From CAVTUU01 sp045804965 (GTDB lineage Bacteria > Chloroflexota > Chloroflexia > Thermomicrobiales > UBA6265), in the NCBI GenBank assembly GCA_045804965.1, contig JBJMMD010000033.1, forward strand, positions 65,514 through 129,513: a DNA stretch of 64,000 nucleotides, given 5' to 3'. The notes under the pieces are model-generated. The model saw only the letters and a program-made list of their open reading frames with translations, had not been told where the DNA came from and did no database searches. Of this stretch, positions 16,012 to 25,413 are shown piece by piece; position 1 is the first letter of the stretch; each line of letters opens with the position of its first letter. A program made the translations under genes and the position numbers.

Positions 16012-17985
16012 CTAAGCTTGTCCTGATGTTTGAGTATTTTGCGCGGCAGTGGCCGAATTTTTCGTGGTAGTTCGCTTTTTGGGCGCCACCAGCGACTTCC
16101 AAGCGCCTCTGAGGTTTTCTTCGCTGACGGCGTAGAAGACACGTAGCGATCCGTCTGAACGCCATGCAAGGGTGTAGCGGCCGCTGTTGGTGCCATCAGG
16201 TCGTTCTTTCAGAACACCATAGTTGCCTCGCCATTTAAAGTCGCTGACTCCGGGGGAGTGGTTTCGCCATTCGTCGATGGCATCGCGCCAAACACCTCGC
16301 GTTTCGTCGGGGTTCACGCGGGTGATCACTCTGCGATGGCGGAGATCGCGAATCGTCAACCGCGAGGTGTCGTCGGACTCGTCAACGGCGACTATTTCCA
16401 CTCCCGAACTTGGCGCAACTTCATAGGCATCCGGCTCGCCAATATGCTCGCTGACCAGCTTCTGCTCGAGCGGCACTTCTGCTTCCGGCATCGGAGGCTC
16501 CAACGCCGGTCGTTCAGGAGCGCGAACGGGTCGGCGTTGGCTTGCTTCGTTTCCGCGAGCGCGAGCAGGCAGCGGGGCTGCCGCACTCGACCTCACCATC
16601 TGCACGATTTCGTCTCGACTGGCGATTTCGCTCTTGTCGAGTCGTCGAACGAAGATGTGGCCCGGCGCAAGCGCATACGGTTTGTTGGCGCCTTCTGGCA
16701 CGCGCACGGCGAGAACACTCTTGCCGCCAGACTCGATAACTTCGAGATTCACGTCGATCGGCGGCGTGATCTCCGCCAGGATGTCCTTGCGAAGCGAATC
16801 TGCAGCTGCGGATGGCACAGGAATTCCCGCGATTGGGCGCCGTTCATGGGTGCTGGCCCCGACGAAGATCGTGCCGCCGCTCGTGTTGGCAAATGCCGCT
16901 ACGTCCTGCAGGACTGCACGCGTGCCTGACCGCTTGTTTGCCAGATGCTCGTGGAACGATTGAGTGGCGGAATTGCCGTGCAATCGTCCGAGACGAACTT
17001 CGTCCGCGGGTGAGGTGATTGGAAAAACAGGACGAGTCCGCGAAAAGTCGACTCCGAGGAAGAGATCTTTGAGCGCTTGGAAGGACCGTTCAGGCAAGAG
17101 CGCTTCGGTCGGCCGCTCGCCCACGCCAAAGACACCTTCGCGCGTAAGATCGCGCTCGAGGCGGTGGGCATCCGAACCCTGGATGCAATGCATCCGGCGC
17201 GGATATTCGGCTTTTGTGCCACTAAAGAAGCGAGTGGTCGACCGGGCACGGTTGCCGAGATTCAAATCGGTGACTTCGAGCGCGTGCAAGTGCGGGTCCT
17301 GGGTATAGGCGATCTTTGTTTGTCCGCCAAAGTTGAGCCCGAGCATGGCGATACCATGCGTCGAGTTCACGTGTGCTCCAATCACCAACGCACCCGCGTC
17401 GCTTAGCAGTCGGTAGGTGCGGAGGACGTCAGTCGTCGCGCCGACCTCGCCGCTGCCGAATTTACCTTCTGGCACGCCGAGCGTCAGAAGCATGTGCTCC
17501 ATCATGCGTACAGTTGTGCGCTCGGGGAAAATGGCCAGAATATGAAATCCGAACGTTGCCGTGAATTCGAATCCTGGCAACAACAGGATCTTGGCGAGCA
17601 GGCGCCGATATTCCGCGAGGCGATCGCGTTCTTCAACCGCGAGCCGGCCCAAGGATTCGAGCAATTCAAAATCTTCAATCTCGCGCCACAGGTCGGCGTA
17701 GCCGCGAACCGAGTTGTGATCGGTAAAAGCGACTATGTCGAGATCGCGCTCTTCAGCCTCATGCAGAATGTCGAGGAACGTGATGTCGGATTGCTGATAA
17801 TCGATCGAGGCCGGCGTGTGAATGTGCAGATCAATGCGATACCAGTGCATACGGCCAGGTTCTGGTGCCGGAGCTGGTAACTCTGGCTTCACGACGCTCG
17901 TTGGACGAGTCGACGAAGCGCGCCGCCGCCTCTGATTCGAAGGAGGTCTCGGGCCAGATTGTGTTTGCTTGTCGTCGTCAACCAT
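16012..17985 (-). CDS. PHP phosphoesterase fused to an AlbA_2/Schlafen-like domain
   Basis: This 657-residue protein begins with a basic, low-complexity leader and then a PHP metal-dependent phosphoesterase domain (about 48-300): IDLHIHTPASID, DIVAFTDHNSVRGY, LPGFEFTATFGFHILAIF, and GSDAHRLERDL. It continues into an AlbA_2 (Schlafen AlbA-like) domain at about 335-465: LQDVAAFANTSGGTIFVGAS and NKPYALAPGHIFVRRL. A C-terminal region of about 100 residues ends in a basic tail. PHP domains cleave phosphoester bonds; AlbA_2 domains are nucleic-acid associated. A nucleic-acid-processing role is inferred. It is divergent from the M20 gene and has no operon partners. Confidence 0.85.
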   Translation of the reverse strand: MVDDDKQTQSGPRPPSNQRRRRASSTRPTSVVKPELPAPAPEPGRMHWYRIDLHIHTPASIDYQQSDITFLDILHEAEERDLDIVAFTDHNSVRGYADLWREIEDFELLESLGRLAVEERDRLAEYRRLLAKILLLPGFEFTATFGFHILAIFPERTTVRMMEHMLLTLGVPEGKFGSGEVGATTDVLRTYRLLSDAGALVIGAHVNSTHGIAMLGLNFGGQTKIAYTQDPHLHALEVTDLNLGNRARSTTRFFSGTKAEYPRRMHCIQGSDAHRLERDLTREGVFGVGERPTEALLPERSFQALKDLFLGVDFSRTRPVFPITSPADEVRLGRLHGNSATQSFHEHLANKRSGTRAVLQDVAAFANTSGGTIFVGASTHERRPIAGIPVPSAAADSLRKDILAEITPPIDVNLEVIESGGKSVLAVRVPEGANKPYALAPGHIFVRRLDKSEIASRDEIVQMVRSSAAAPLPARARGNEASQRRPVRAPERPALEPPMPEAEVPLEQKLVSEHIGEPDAYEVAPSSGVEIVAVDESDDTSRLTIRDLRHRRVITRVNPDETRGVWRDAIDEWRNHSPGVSDFKWRGNYGVLKERPDGTNSGRYTLAWRSDGSLRVFYAVSEENLRGAWKSLVAPKKRTTTKNSATAAQNTQTSGQA

Positions 17986-18156
17986 GCCTGCATACTGACA
18001 AAAATACGCGCCGAACGCCGACTATCACTTCAAAATAAGACTACCACGCGCGCGAGTGGCATCAATTCATTTCTTAACGCCGCGGCTTCGGGAATTGGGG
18101 AAGACAACGTTTCCTCCGTTCATGGACGGAATGGAACGACCTTTGCGCAACGCGAC

Positions 18157-19428
18157 ATGCCCGAGAATGAGTTGGGTGATCAGATGGAAAGGCTCCAGGC
18201 AATGGTCGAAGCGACAAGATTGAACGAGGCCCGGCGTGCGGCGATTGCGGCAATCGATGAGGCGACAGTTGATTTGATCGCGCTCTCGAAGTACATCCAT
18301 GACAATCCAGAAATCGCGCTTCAGGAGTACAAATCAAGCGCTGCATGCGCAGATTTTCTCGAGCAACGAGGTTTTGCGGTCTCCCGAGGCATTGCCGATC
18401 TTCCTACGGCGTTCCAGGCGGAAGCTCGGGACGGAGCGGAAGGACCGCGAATCGCCTTTGTCTCGGAATACGACGCGTTGCCCGGTGTTGGCCATGGTTG
18501 CGGGCACAATCTGATCGCGATTGCCGGAATCGGAGCAGGTCTCGGCCTGAAAGCAGCACTAGCGCTGCTGACGGGTACGGTCACGGTCTTCGGCACGCCG
18601 GCCGAAGAGGCGATCGGTGGCAAGATCATCATGGCGGACGCTGGTATCTTCGATCCGGTTGACGCGGCGATGGGAGCGCACCCGGGCACGATTGAGGCCA
18701 CGTGTCCGACCGTTGAAGGAAGCGGTCAGGCGCTTGCCTGCCAAGCCGTCCGTATTGAGTTTCGGGGTAAAGCGGCGCACGCCGCGTCTGATCTCTATAA
18801 CGGCGTGAACGCCCTGGATGCTGTCATTCAAGTCTTTAACGGCGTGAGTGCTCTCCGCCAACACATCAGGAGCGATGCCCGGTTCCACGGAATCATCACG
18901 CATGGCGGAGATGCGCCGAACGTTATTCCGAACTTTGCGGCCGCCGAGTTTTACGTCCGCGCACAGACGCTCAGCTACATGAATGAGCTTGTAGAGAAAC
19001 TGAGGCATATCGTCGAAGGCGCCGCGTTGATGACTGGTGCAGAACTCACCTTCGACATGCCGGAGCGGGCGAACTACGACATGATCACGAATCACGCAAT
19101 GGCGAAACGGCTCAAGAAGAACCTCGACGACGTAGGGCTCATTCGGCCAGAAGCGATTGCGGAAGAGGGCAGCGGATCGACCGATTGGGGCAACGTGAGC
19201 TATCGGGTGCCTTCGGTCGAAACGAGCTACCCGATTCTCGACCATGTCTGCACCTGGCATAGCCAGGAGGTGGTCGACGCGGCCGATTCTGAGATGGGCT
19301 ACCAGAACACTGTCTTGGTCGCGAAGGCGATGGCCTTAACGGGCGCCGACTTACTTGCCGACCCGGCCGCGTTAGTCGAAATCAAGGAACAGTTCGTCAG
19401 GGAACGAGCGGCGAGAGGCGGCTCCTAG
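18157..19428 (+). CDS. M20-family amidohydrolase (AbgB/ACY1L2-like)
   Basis: This is a zinc amidohydrolase of the M20D branch. Motifs are ALSKYIHDNPEIALQEY, the metal site GHGCGHNLIAIAG, the catalytic GTPAEEAIGGK, and MGAHPG followed by the dimerisation domain with FRGKAAHAAS. C-terminal GSGSTDWGNVSY carries a late ligand region. Relatives cleave p-aminobenzoyl-glutamate or N-acyl dipeptides; exact substrate is unknown. The open frame reaches 17959, overlapping the divergent PHP gene. Candidate ATGs at 18157, 18184 and 18202 have weak ribosome sites, so the start is uncertain. Confidence 0.88.
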   Translation: MPENELGDQMERLQAMVEATRLNEARRAAIAAIDEATVDLIALSKYIHDNPEIALQEYKSSAACADFLEQRGFAVSRGIADLPTAFQAEARDGAEGPRIAFVSEYDALPGVGHGCGHNLIAIAGIGAGLGLKAALALLTGTVTVFGTPAEEAIGGKIIMADAGIFDPVDAAMGAHPGTIEATCPTVEGSGQALACQAVRIEFRGKAAHAASDLYNGVNALDAVIQVFNGVSALRQHIRSDARFHGIITHGGDAPNVIPNFAAAEFYVRAQTLSYMNELVEKLRHIVEGAALMTGAELTFDMPERANYDMITNHAMAKRLKKNLDDVGLIRPEAIAEEGSGSTDWGNVSYRVPSVETSYPILDHVCTWHSQEVVDAADSEMGYQNTVLVAKAMALTGADLLADPAALVEIKEQFVRERAARGGS

Positions 19429-19464
19429 TCCTAAGATGAACTTTCTGCGCCGCCAATCCACGCC

Positions 19465-19550
19465 GTCATGCCGCATGATGTCGAAGCATCTGCCCTTCAA
19501 GAAGGCGGTGCCAAGCACGCGCAGATCCTCCGCCGCACGCCCGGAATGAC
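19465..19550. repeat. Imperfect inverted-repeat (MITE-like) element
   Basis: An 86-bp segment begins GTCATGCCG...CGAAGCATCTG (19465-19492). It ends with the rough reverse complement CAGATCCTC...CGGAATGAC (19522-19550). The ends resemble widespread bacterial intergenic palindromic repeats of the GTCATnCnG...GATCTG type. It lies in the convergent gap between the M20 and kinase genes. No second copy was noticed in the window. Confidence 0.5.
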
Positions 19551-19582
19551 GAGAGTGAACGCGCGCTGACCCTCTTAGCGGC

Positions 19583-21469
19583 TCACTGATCGTTGGCCAT
19601 CGAGGCGTCGTAGTAGACAAGGCTGATTGAAGTGCCTGGAGGGAGCCAGGCGCCAAAATTGGCGCCATTGTCTTGGACGCCAACGACGTCATGGTCCACG
19701 ATGCCTGCGGCGTCGAGATCGATGCCGAAGCTTTCGATGTGCGCTTTGGAGACCGGGATTTGGTCGGTTATCGCGAATCCTTCCTGCTCCAGTTGGGCAA
19801 CTGCCTCGCCGAGGGGCGCGCCCTGAATTTCGCGCGGGATCTGAATCTTGTCGCCGACACTTACGACAAGCGTCACCGTGTCTTCGGGCCGGGCTTCATC
19901 GTTCGGTTCAGTTGTGATGACCTTGCCTTCGGGCACCTCCGTGCTGGCCTGTTCTTGCCGCTGCACGGTGAGGCCTTTACCTTCGAGCAGCGCCTGTGCG
20001 TCGTCGGCAGGCAACCCGAACAGTTTCATGTCTTGGATGTTGACTGTGCCCGACCCGGAACTGGTTGTGACTTGGATGGCCGAGCCGGCCGGCAATGTTT
20101 CACCCGCCGCGGGCTGCTGATCGATGATCTGACCCTCGGCAACTTCGCCGGAAGGAGCAGTACCCGATTCCTCGATAGAAAGACCAAGCGGTTCGACGGT
20201 TGCTCGGGCATCGTCAATCGTCAAATTAGCAAGGGCGGGAACTTGCACTGGCTCGGGGGTTGTGGATTCGACCGGCACAATATCCGGCGATGTCGGCTCC
20301 GCCGCCGCGCTCGTCCGTGTCGGGTCGATGACGACTTCGTTTTCTAGGGTTGCGGTGGGATTGTTCTCCTCACCAAGATCGCGAAGGCGGGAAGGGAGGT
20401 GAAACCCGAACCAAAGTAGCGCCGCGAGGGCCGCGAAGACGAGGAAGCCAACGATCCAAGAGGTGCAGCCGCTTCCTTGTTCCTTCATTTGCCTAGCGGC
20501 GACCGTGCGATCCGGCGCTCCGACCCACGTTTCTCCGACGACTCGGCCCGGCGCGGGCGTCGCCCGCGCCATCTGCGCCGGCGGCAGATTGACGGTCGTC
20601 CGACTTGCCACAGCCGCTTTCGCAGCTTGGCGGGAAGCTGACTGTCCCTGACCAGGAGTTCTCCAGGTAGTCAGCGCGTCGGCGAAGGAGCTTGCCGACG
20701 GGAATCGCTTGGTCGGATCCTTGGCGAGCGCGCGCATAATGACGTCGTTCACCGAGCGGGGGACCGCAGGATTGATCTTGGCCGGAGGAATCGGCGGCTC
20801 ATTGACGTGCTTCATGGCGATGCCGACGGGTGTGTCGGCGTCGAACGGCAGTTGACCGGTCACCATCTCATAGGCGACCACGGCGAGCGAATAGATGTCT
20901 GAGGACGGCGTCGCCATCAAACCGCTTGCCTGTTCCGGCGAGACATAGTGCACAGTCCCGAGCCCGGTGCCGGCGACCGTCAGGTCGGTGTCGGCGAGGC
21001 CCTTTGCAATCCCGAAATCGACGACCTTGGCCAGGCCGTCCTCATCGACGAGGATGTTCTGCGGCTTGATGTCGCGGTGAACGAAACCGCGTTCGTGGGC
21101 GTAGTCCAGCGCCGAGGCGACTTGCTCAGTTAGTGAAGCGACATCGTCCGGGTCGAACGGACCCTCAGCCTCGATGATTTGCTGCAGATTGTCGCCAGCA
21201 CCATATTCCATGACGATGTACGGCGTTTCGCCTTCCTCGCCTACATCGTAGATATCGATGATGTTGGGATGGGTGAAGCTGGCAGCCGCTTGGGCCTCAC
21301 GCTCGAATCGGGCGCGGAAATTCGGATCCCGCGCATATTGCGCGCGCAGCATCTTGATCGCGACCGGACGATTGAGGAGAAGATCATGGCCGAGGTAGAC
21401 CTCGGCCATCCCACCTTCACCGATCAGGCGGTCGATTCGGTAGCGCCGGTTGATGGTTTTTCGCTCCAA
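19583..21469 (-). CDS. Ser/Thr protein kinase with PASTA repeats (PknB/PrkC-like)
   Basis: This is a transmembrane Hanks-type kinase that senses cell-wall fragments. The kinase domain has the glycine loop GEGGMAEVYLG, the lysine VAIK, HRDIKPQN, DFGIAKGL, and SPEQ before the P+1 loop. A helix, WIVGFLVFAALAALLWFGF, separates it from three extracellular PASTA repeats (LANLTIDDARATVEPLGL, DMKLFGLPADDAQALLEGKG, PREIQGAPLGEAVAQLEQEG). The frame could start at TTG 21517. TTG 21469 (ERKTINRRYRI) is favoured because GGAGG lies ten bases before it. A PP2C phosphatase partner is not adjacent. Confidence 0.92.
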   Translation of the reverse strand: MERKTINRRYRIDRLIGEGGMAEVYLGHDLLLNRPVAIKMLRAQYARDPNFRARFEREAQAAASFTHPNIIDIYDVGEEGETPYIVMEYGAGDNLQQIIEAEGPFDPDDVASLTEQVASALDYAHERGFVHRDIKPQNILVDEDGLAKVVDFGIAKGLADTDLTVAGTGLGTVHYVSPEQASGLMATPSSDIYSLAVVAYEMVTGQLPFDADTPVGIAMKHVNEPPIPPAKINPAVPRSVNDVIMRALAKDPTKRFPSASSFADALTTWRTPGQGQSASRQAAKAAVASRTTVNLPPAQMARATPAPGRVVGETWVGAPDRTVAARQMKEQGSGCTSWIVGFLVFAALAALLWFGFHLPSRLRDLGEENNPTATLENEVVIDPTRTSAAAEPTSPDIVPVESTTPEPVQVPALANLTIDDARATVEPLGLSIEESGTAPSGEVAEGQIIDQQPAAGETLPAGSAIQVTTSSGSGTVNIQDMKLFGLPADDAQALLEGKGLTVQRQEQASTEVPEGKVITTEPNDEARPEDTVTLVVSVGDKIQIPREIQGAPLGEAVAQLEQEGFAITDQIPVSKAHIESFGIDLDAAGIVDHDVVGVQDNGANFGAWLPPGTSISLVYYDASMANDQ

Positions 21470-21558
21470 CGAGTTGGCGCCTCCGATTACCGAACGATGC
21501 CTAAATTGGGCGCGCAAAAAACGTTCGCGACATTCGCCAGCCCCGTGTCAAGTCACAA

Positions 21559-22446
21559 TTATCCATTTTCCCGCACAAGCGCAGGAACGCACGCGATCGG
21601 CCGGCAAACGAATACGCTCGCGCTTGCCCCGAGACTGCGATGCAAGCGCTCAGCAATTGCTCTCGCCTCACCTTCCTGATTTGTCAAAGTGTAATGGCTC
21701 GGCCCGGCCCCGGTAATGGCGACTCCAGCCGCGCCCGCGGCGCGGAACGCTCCGGCGAGGTCTTGCAAGTGCGGAAAGGCTTCGTATAGCGGTCGAGCGA
21801 ACGCGTTGGGAAGGGACTGAGGGTCCACCGCCTGAGTCGATTCGATGCGGCGGGCAATTGTCGATATGGTCTCGCCCGAGGAACAATCGGTCGCGACTAA
21901 TTTGCTGAACATCGAACGAGTCTTGTTCGGGATAGCTATTTGCGGGCTAGCGAGGATTATCCAGGCATCAAGTGTCCCATCGATCCGTTCAAGCTGCTCG
22001 CCTCGCCCGTGTCCAATCGCGGTTCCGCCGACGAGAAAGAAGGGCACATCGCACCCAAGTTTTAGGGCCAATTCGAACAACACTTCGCCGTCTGATTCGA
22101 TGTTCCAGAAGCTGGCCAGTGCCCGAAGCGTCGTCGCCGCGTCGCTGCTCGCGCCGCCCAGTCCGGCCGCGATCGGAATCTGCTTTTCAATCTGCACGGT
22201 TGCGCCTTGATCGATCTGACAATGATCGCGGAGGGCTATCGCTGCTGCTTCGGCAAGGTTCGCCTCAGATGCGAGTGAGGCGTCGATTGCGACCTTGAGA
22301 TGACTGTTGGGCTCGATGGTTATCACATCGCAGAGATCGATCGTTTGAAAGATCGTCGCAATGTCGTGGTATCCGTCCGATCTGCGACCGAGCACTTCGA
22401 GTCCAAGATTCAACTTAGCTAGCGCCCGCGCCACGATGCGCGTCAT
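21559..22446 (-). CDS. ispE: 4-diphosphocytidyl-2-C-methyl-D-erythritol kinase
   Basis: This GHMP kinase catalyses the ATP-dependent step of the MEP isoprenoid pathway. It shows ALAKLNLGLEVLGRRSDGYHDI at the N-terminus, the phosphate loop PIAAGLGGASSDAA near residues 88-101, and ITGAGPSHYTL at the C-terminal GHMP motif. The start at 22446 overlaps the rsmA stop by four bases (ATGA), giving 295 residues; the longer frame lacks support. The order lipid kinase-rsmA-ispE is translationally coupled. rsmA-ispE adjacency is common in bacteria. Confidence 0.95.
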   Translation of the reverse strand: MTRIVARALAKLNLGLEVLGRRSDGYHDIATIFQTIDLCDVITIEPNSHLKVAIDASLASEANLAEAAAIALRDHCQIDQGATVQIEKQIPIAAGLGGASSDAATTLRALASFWNIESDGEVLFELALKLGCDVPFFLVGGTAIGHGRGEQLERIDGTLDAWIILASPQIAIPNKTRSMFSKLVATDCSSGETISTIARRIESTQAVDPQSLPNAFARPLYEAFPHLQDLAGAFRAAGAAGVAITGAGPSHYTLTNQEGEARAIAERLHRSLGASASVFVCRPIACVPALVRENG

Positions 22447-23318
22447 GGTAGTAGCTCTTCGGAGCCGATGAGCGTCAGCCGCACCCACTCGTCGACTGAA
22501 ATCGTCTCCGCTCGCCGGCTCGATTCGATTCCAGCAGCGAGCAAGAGTCGTTGGATGCGATCCTTTGCCAATCCCAGCTCAGAGGAAAGCGAATTCGCGA
22601 TTTGTTTTCGTTTCTGGCGGAATCCAGCGGTAACGAGCCGGAAGAACAGCACCTCGCCACTCGCTGGAAGCGGTCGGTCAGCGCGCGGAACGAGCTCGAC
22701 AACGGCCGATTCGACCTCTGGACGCGGGAAGAAGACGTCTGCAGGCACGATGAAGACGATGCGAGCAGTTGCGTAGAACTGAGTGGCGACACCAAGAATC
22801 GACATGTTTGGCGGCGAGGCGGCCATACGCTCCGCCACTTCCTTTTGGACCATAACCGTCATCCGAGTCGGTGGCAGCGGATCTTCGAGCGCATGCCGCG
22901 TGATTGCGGCTGCGACCGAATAGGGCAAGTTGGCGACGATCTGATATCGCTCATTCGGCGCGACGAGTTCTTCGAACTCGACTTGGAGAGCGTCCGCTTC
23001 GATCAATTCGAAGTTGACGCGATCCCCGAATAGATTTCGAAGGTGCTTGGCCAACCTGGAATCGAGCTCGACCGCGATCACCCGCCCCGCTCGAGTCAGA
23101 AGTTCCTCGGTCATGATGCCGAGGCCCGGCCCGATTTCGACGACGGTCGTGCCGCGATCGATTTCCGCCGCGTCGACGATTTCGCGAACGACATCGCGGT
23201 CGAGGAGAAAGTTTTGGCCCATGCCCTTGCTTGGGCGGATGCCGAGATGGGTGAGCAGTCCCCGCCAACTTTGGAACGTGGTTGGCAAGACCGTGGTGTG
23301 ATCAGAGGTTGAGGTCAT
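22443..23318 (-). CDS. rsmA: 16S rRNA dimethyladenosine transferase
   Basis: This KsgA/RsmA enzyme dimethylates two adjacent adenines in the 3' helix of 16S rRNA late in 30S assembly. SAM-binding and catalytic motifs are GQNFLLDRDVVREIV, VEIGPGLGIMTEELL, ELDSRLAKHLR, EADALQVEF and the NLPYSVAAAI catalytic loop. Its 291 residues match the family. It overlaps both neighbours by four bases, which implies translational coupling. Confidence 0.96.
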   Translation of the reverse strand: MTSTSDHTTVLPTTFQSWRGLLTHLGIRPSKGMGQNFLLDRDVVREIVDAAEIDRGTTVVEIGPGLGIMTEELLTRAGRVIAVELDSRLAKHLRNLFGDRVNFELIEADALQVEFEELVAPNERYQIVANLPYSVAAAITRHALEDPLPPTRMTVMVQKEVAERMAASPPNMSILGVATQFYATARIVFIVPADVFFPRPEVESAVVELVPRADRPLPASGEVLFFRLVTAGFRQKRKQIANSLSSELGLAKDRIQRLLLAAGIESSRRAETISVDEWVRLTLIGSEELLP

Positions 23319-24199
23319 CCCGCTAGTGTAAGCGCGCCCGGTTCAACCGAAAACGTCACGGGAGAGCTTCCATGAAGCTCGCCATCCAATTGGACGCGAG
23401 CGGGCACGTTCGTTTCGATGCGGACCGAGCGGACGGGGAGGTGAGTAAACTTGGGATGGTTGATATGTTTGCCGCGATACACGTTCGGCACTTGCCGCAC
23501 TAATTCGAATTTGCCGATGTCGCCGATGATTGCCACATCGAGTACGCCGTCGGCGATCTCCGCCATCGGGGCGACTTTCATCCCACCCGCCGCGTACTTG
23601 GCGTTCGCAACTAACACCGAGATTGCCGATCCTGTCACCCGTTGCCCGTCGGCCTCGACCGCGACGTGTAATTTCTCATAGCTGAACAGTGCGCCGCCTA
23701 AACTCCAGAGATAAGGGAGCACGCTGCCGGGCATCTTTGTGGTCAAAGCGCGCTCAGCGACCGCCGCATCGAAGCCAAGCCCGGCCAAGTTGAGGAAAAC
23801 ACGCGAGCTACCGTCTGCGTAGGTGGCGCGGCCAATGTCGATCGCACGGCGCGCGCCATTCAGACAATGGTCGAGCGCGTGAGTGACGTCAGTCGGTGTA
23901 CCAACGGTACGCACAAAATCGCTGCCGTGGCCAGAGGGGATGAGCCCGAGTGGTACATCTTTGCCGCTCGCGACCAATCCATTCGCGACTTCGTTAAACG
24001 TACCGTCCCCGCCGACGGCAATCACAATTTCGGCGCCTCGATCGAGAAGGCGTTGTGCCGCTTCGGGAGCGTCATTTGGACCCGTTGTGAGATAGATCTC
24101 GTGGGGCCGACCAGTCGCTTGCAACGCCGTAGCGACCTTGGGCAAGAGCCCCAGCGTCTTTCCACCGCGCGACGCAGGATTGAGTACAACGGCGATCAT
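23315..24199 (-). CDS. Diacylglycerol kinase-family lipid kinase (YegS/DgkB-like)
   Basis: This soluble lipid kinase of the DAGK catalytic family has NPASRGGKTLGLLP near its start. The nucleotide loop GGDGTFNEVANGL and GLIPSGHGSDFVRTVGTP follow, both diagnostic. It probably phosphorylates diacylglycerol or a similar lipid. The ATG at 24199 has GGAG six bases upstream; the longer open frame adds an atypical Arg-rich leader. It is the first gene of the coupled lipid kinase-rsmA-ispE run. Confidence 0.9.
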   Translation of the reverse strand: MIAVVLNPASRGGKTLGLLPKVATALQATGRPHEIYLTTGPNDAPEAAQRLLDRGAEIVIAVGGDGTFNEVANGLVASGKDVPLGLIPSGHGSDFVRTVGTPTDVTHALDHCLNGARRAIDIGRATYADGSSRVFLNLAGLGFDAAVAERALTTKMPGSVLPYLWSLGGALFSYEKLHVAVEADGQRVTGSAISVLVANAKYAAGGMKVAPMAEIADGVLDVAIIGDIGKFELVRQVPNVYRGKHINHPKFTHLPVRSVRIETNVPARVQLDGELHGSSPVTFSVEPGALTLAG

Positions 24200-24234
24200 C
24201 GACAACTCCAGTGCGACTCGACACGGCAGGGAGG

Positions 24235-25287
24235 CTACAGTTCGACAAGGATTCCCGTGCCAGAAACGACCTCGCCGATGCGCCACAGGTTGAGATGGTC
24301 GCGGGCAAACGCGGTTTCAAGATCTGCCGCCACATTTGCCGGGACCGCCAGTAAGAGCCCACCGGATGTTTCAGGATTGTAGAGCAGAGTAGCCAAATCT
24401 GGAGCGATGGCCCCCGCCATCGTCACGCCGCCTTCAGGATGATTCGCGAAGTAATCACGGTTTCGGTTGAGGCCACCTGGAATCTGACCGTCAGCAACGT
24501 ACTTGAGCGCGCCAGGCAAAAGGGGCACAGCGGTCGCGAAGATCCGTAACCCTACGTCGCTCTTCTCCGCTACTTCATGGGCGTGTCCAAGTAAACCGAA
24601 CCCGGTGATGTCAGTGCAAGCAGAAACCTGGGTTGTTCGCGCGGCAAGCGAGGCGGCACGGTTGATCGTCATCATCGACTTAACGCCCGCATCGAGGTCG
24701 GACGCATCGACGCGGTCGTTTTTGAGCGCGGTCGTGACCACGCCGGCGCCGATTGGCTTCGTCAGGTAGAGAAGGTCGCCAGGTTTCGCGCCTGCCTTCG
24801 TCAGAATTTTGCTAGGATCGATTTTGCCGGTAACGGCGATGCCATATTTCGGTTCGACGTCGGTCACGGTATGACCACCGGCGATAACGCCGCCGGCTTC
24901 CTCCATGATTGCGGCCCCGCCCTCGAAGATTCGAGAGAGGATTTCCGCGGGCAAATCATCCGGGAAAGCAGCGATATTCAGACCAAAGAGCACCTCGCCG
25001 CCCATGGCGAAGATATCGCTCACGCTGTTCGCCGCCGAAATTGCGCCGAACGTGTAGGGGTCATCGACAATTGGGGCAAAGAAATCAACCGTCTCGACGA
25101 TCGCAATGTCGTCGGACAGCAAATACACGGCCGCATCATCGCTTGTTTGCAAGCCGACGAGCAAATCGGGATGTGTGCGCACTGAGAGCGGGCGCAGAAC
25201 CTGCGCCAGGGCCCCCGGGCCCATCTTCGACGCTCAGCCAGCGCAACCAGCCAGTGTTGTCAAACGTATTTCGTCTCGATTGGCCAC
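24235..25287 (-). CDS. selD: Selenide, water dikinase, predicted selenoprotein with in-frame UGA
   Basis: SelD makes selenophosphate from selenide and ATP for selenocysteine and selenouridine synthesis. From ATG 25224 the frame gives a truncated protein. Reading on through an in-frame TGA at 25234-25236 adds IRLTTLAGCAGUASK before MGPGALAQVL, restoring the family's N-terminus. The UGA falls at the catalytic Cys/Sec position (residue 18) with the essential Lys three residues later, as in E. coli C17/K20. The start is GTG 25287 (VANRDEIRL), giving 350 residues. The remainder shows TSDDAAVY, the TVDFFAPIVDDPYTFG segment, AGGHTVTDVEPKYG and GLLGHAHE. selA, selB and tRNA-Sec are not in the window. 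Confidence 0.92.
25203..25233 (-). promoter_or_regulatory. Bacterial SECIS-like hairpin after the selD UGA
   Basis: Immediately 3' of the TGA the minus strand can fold. An outer stem GCGUC/GGCGC (25233-25229 with 25207-25203, one U-G pair) is followed by an internal loop GAAGAU/U. An inner 5-bp stem GGGCC/GGCCC (25222-25218 with 25213-25209) has a CGGG apical loop. The apical loop begins 16 bases after the UGA, within the spacing bacterial SelB requires. The fold was made by hand. Confidence 0.65.
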
Positions 25288-25413
25288 GAGTTCTCTTTCA
25301 CGCGCAAGTTCGCGAGTTCGTGAAATGGGCAAGCGGTCGCGCCTCGGCGGCGATGATAGGCTTCAACCTAATCGTCGTCAAACGACGCGGGAGATCGAAA
25401 GGAGTTCGAATTA

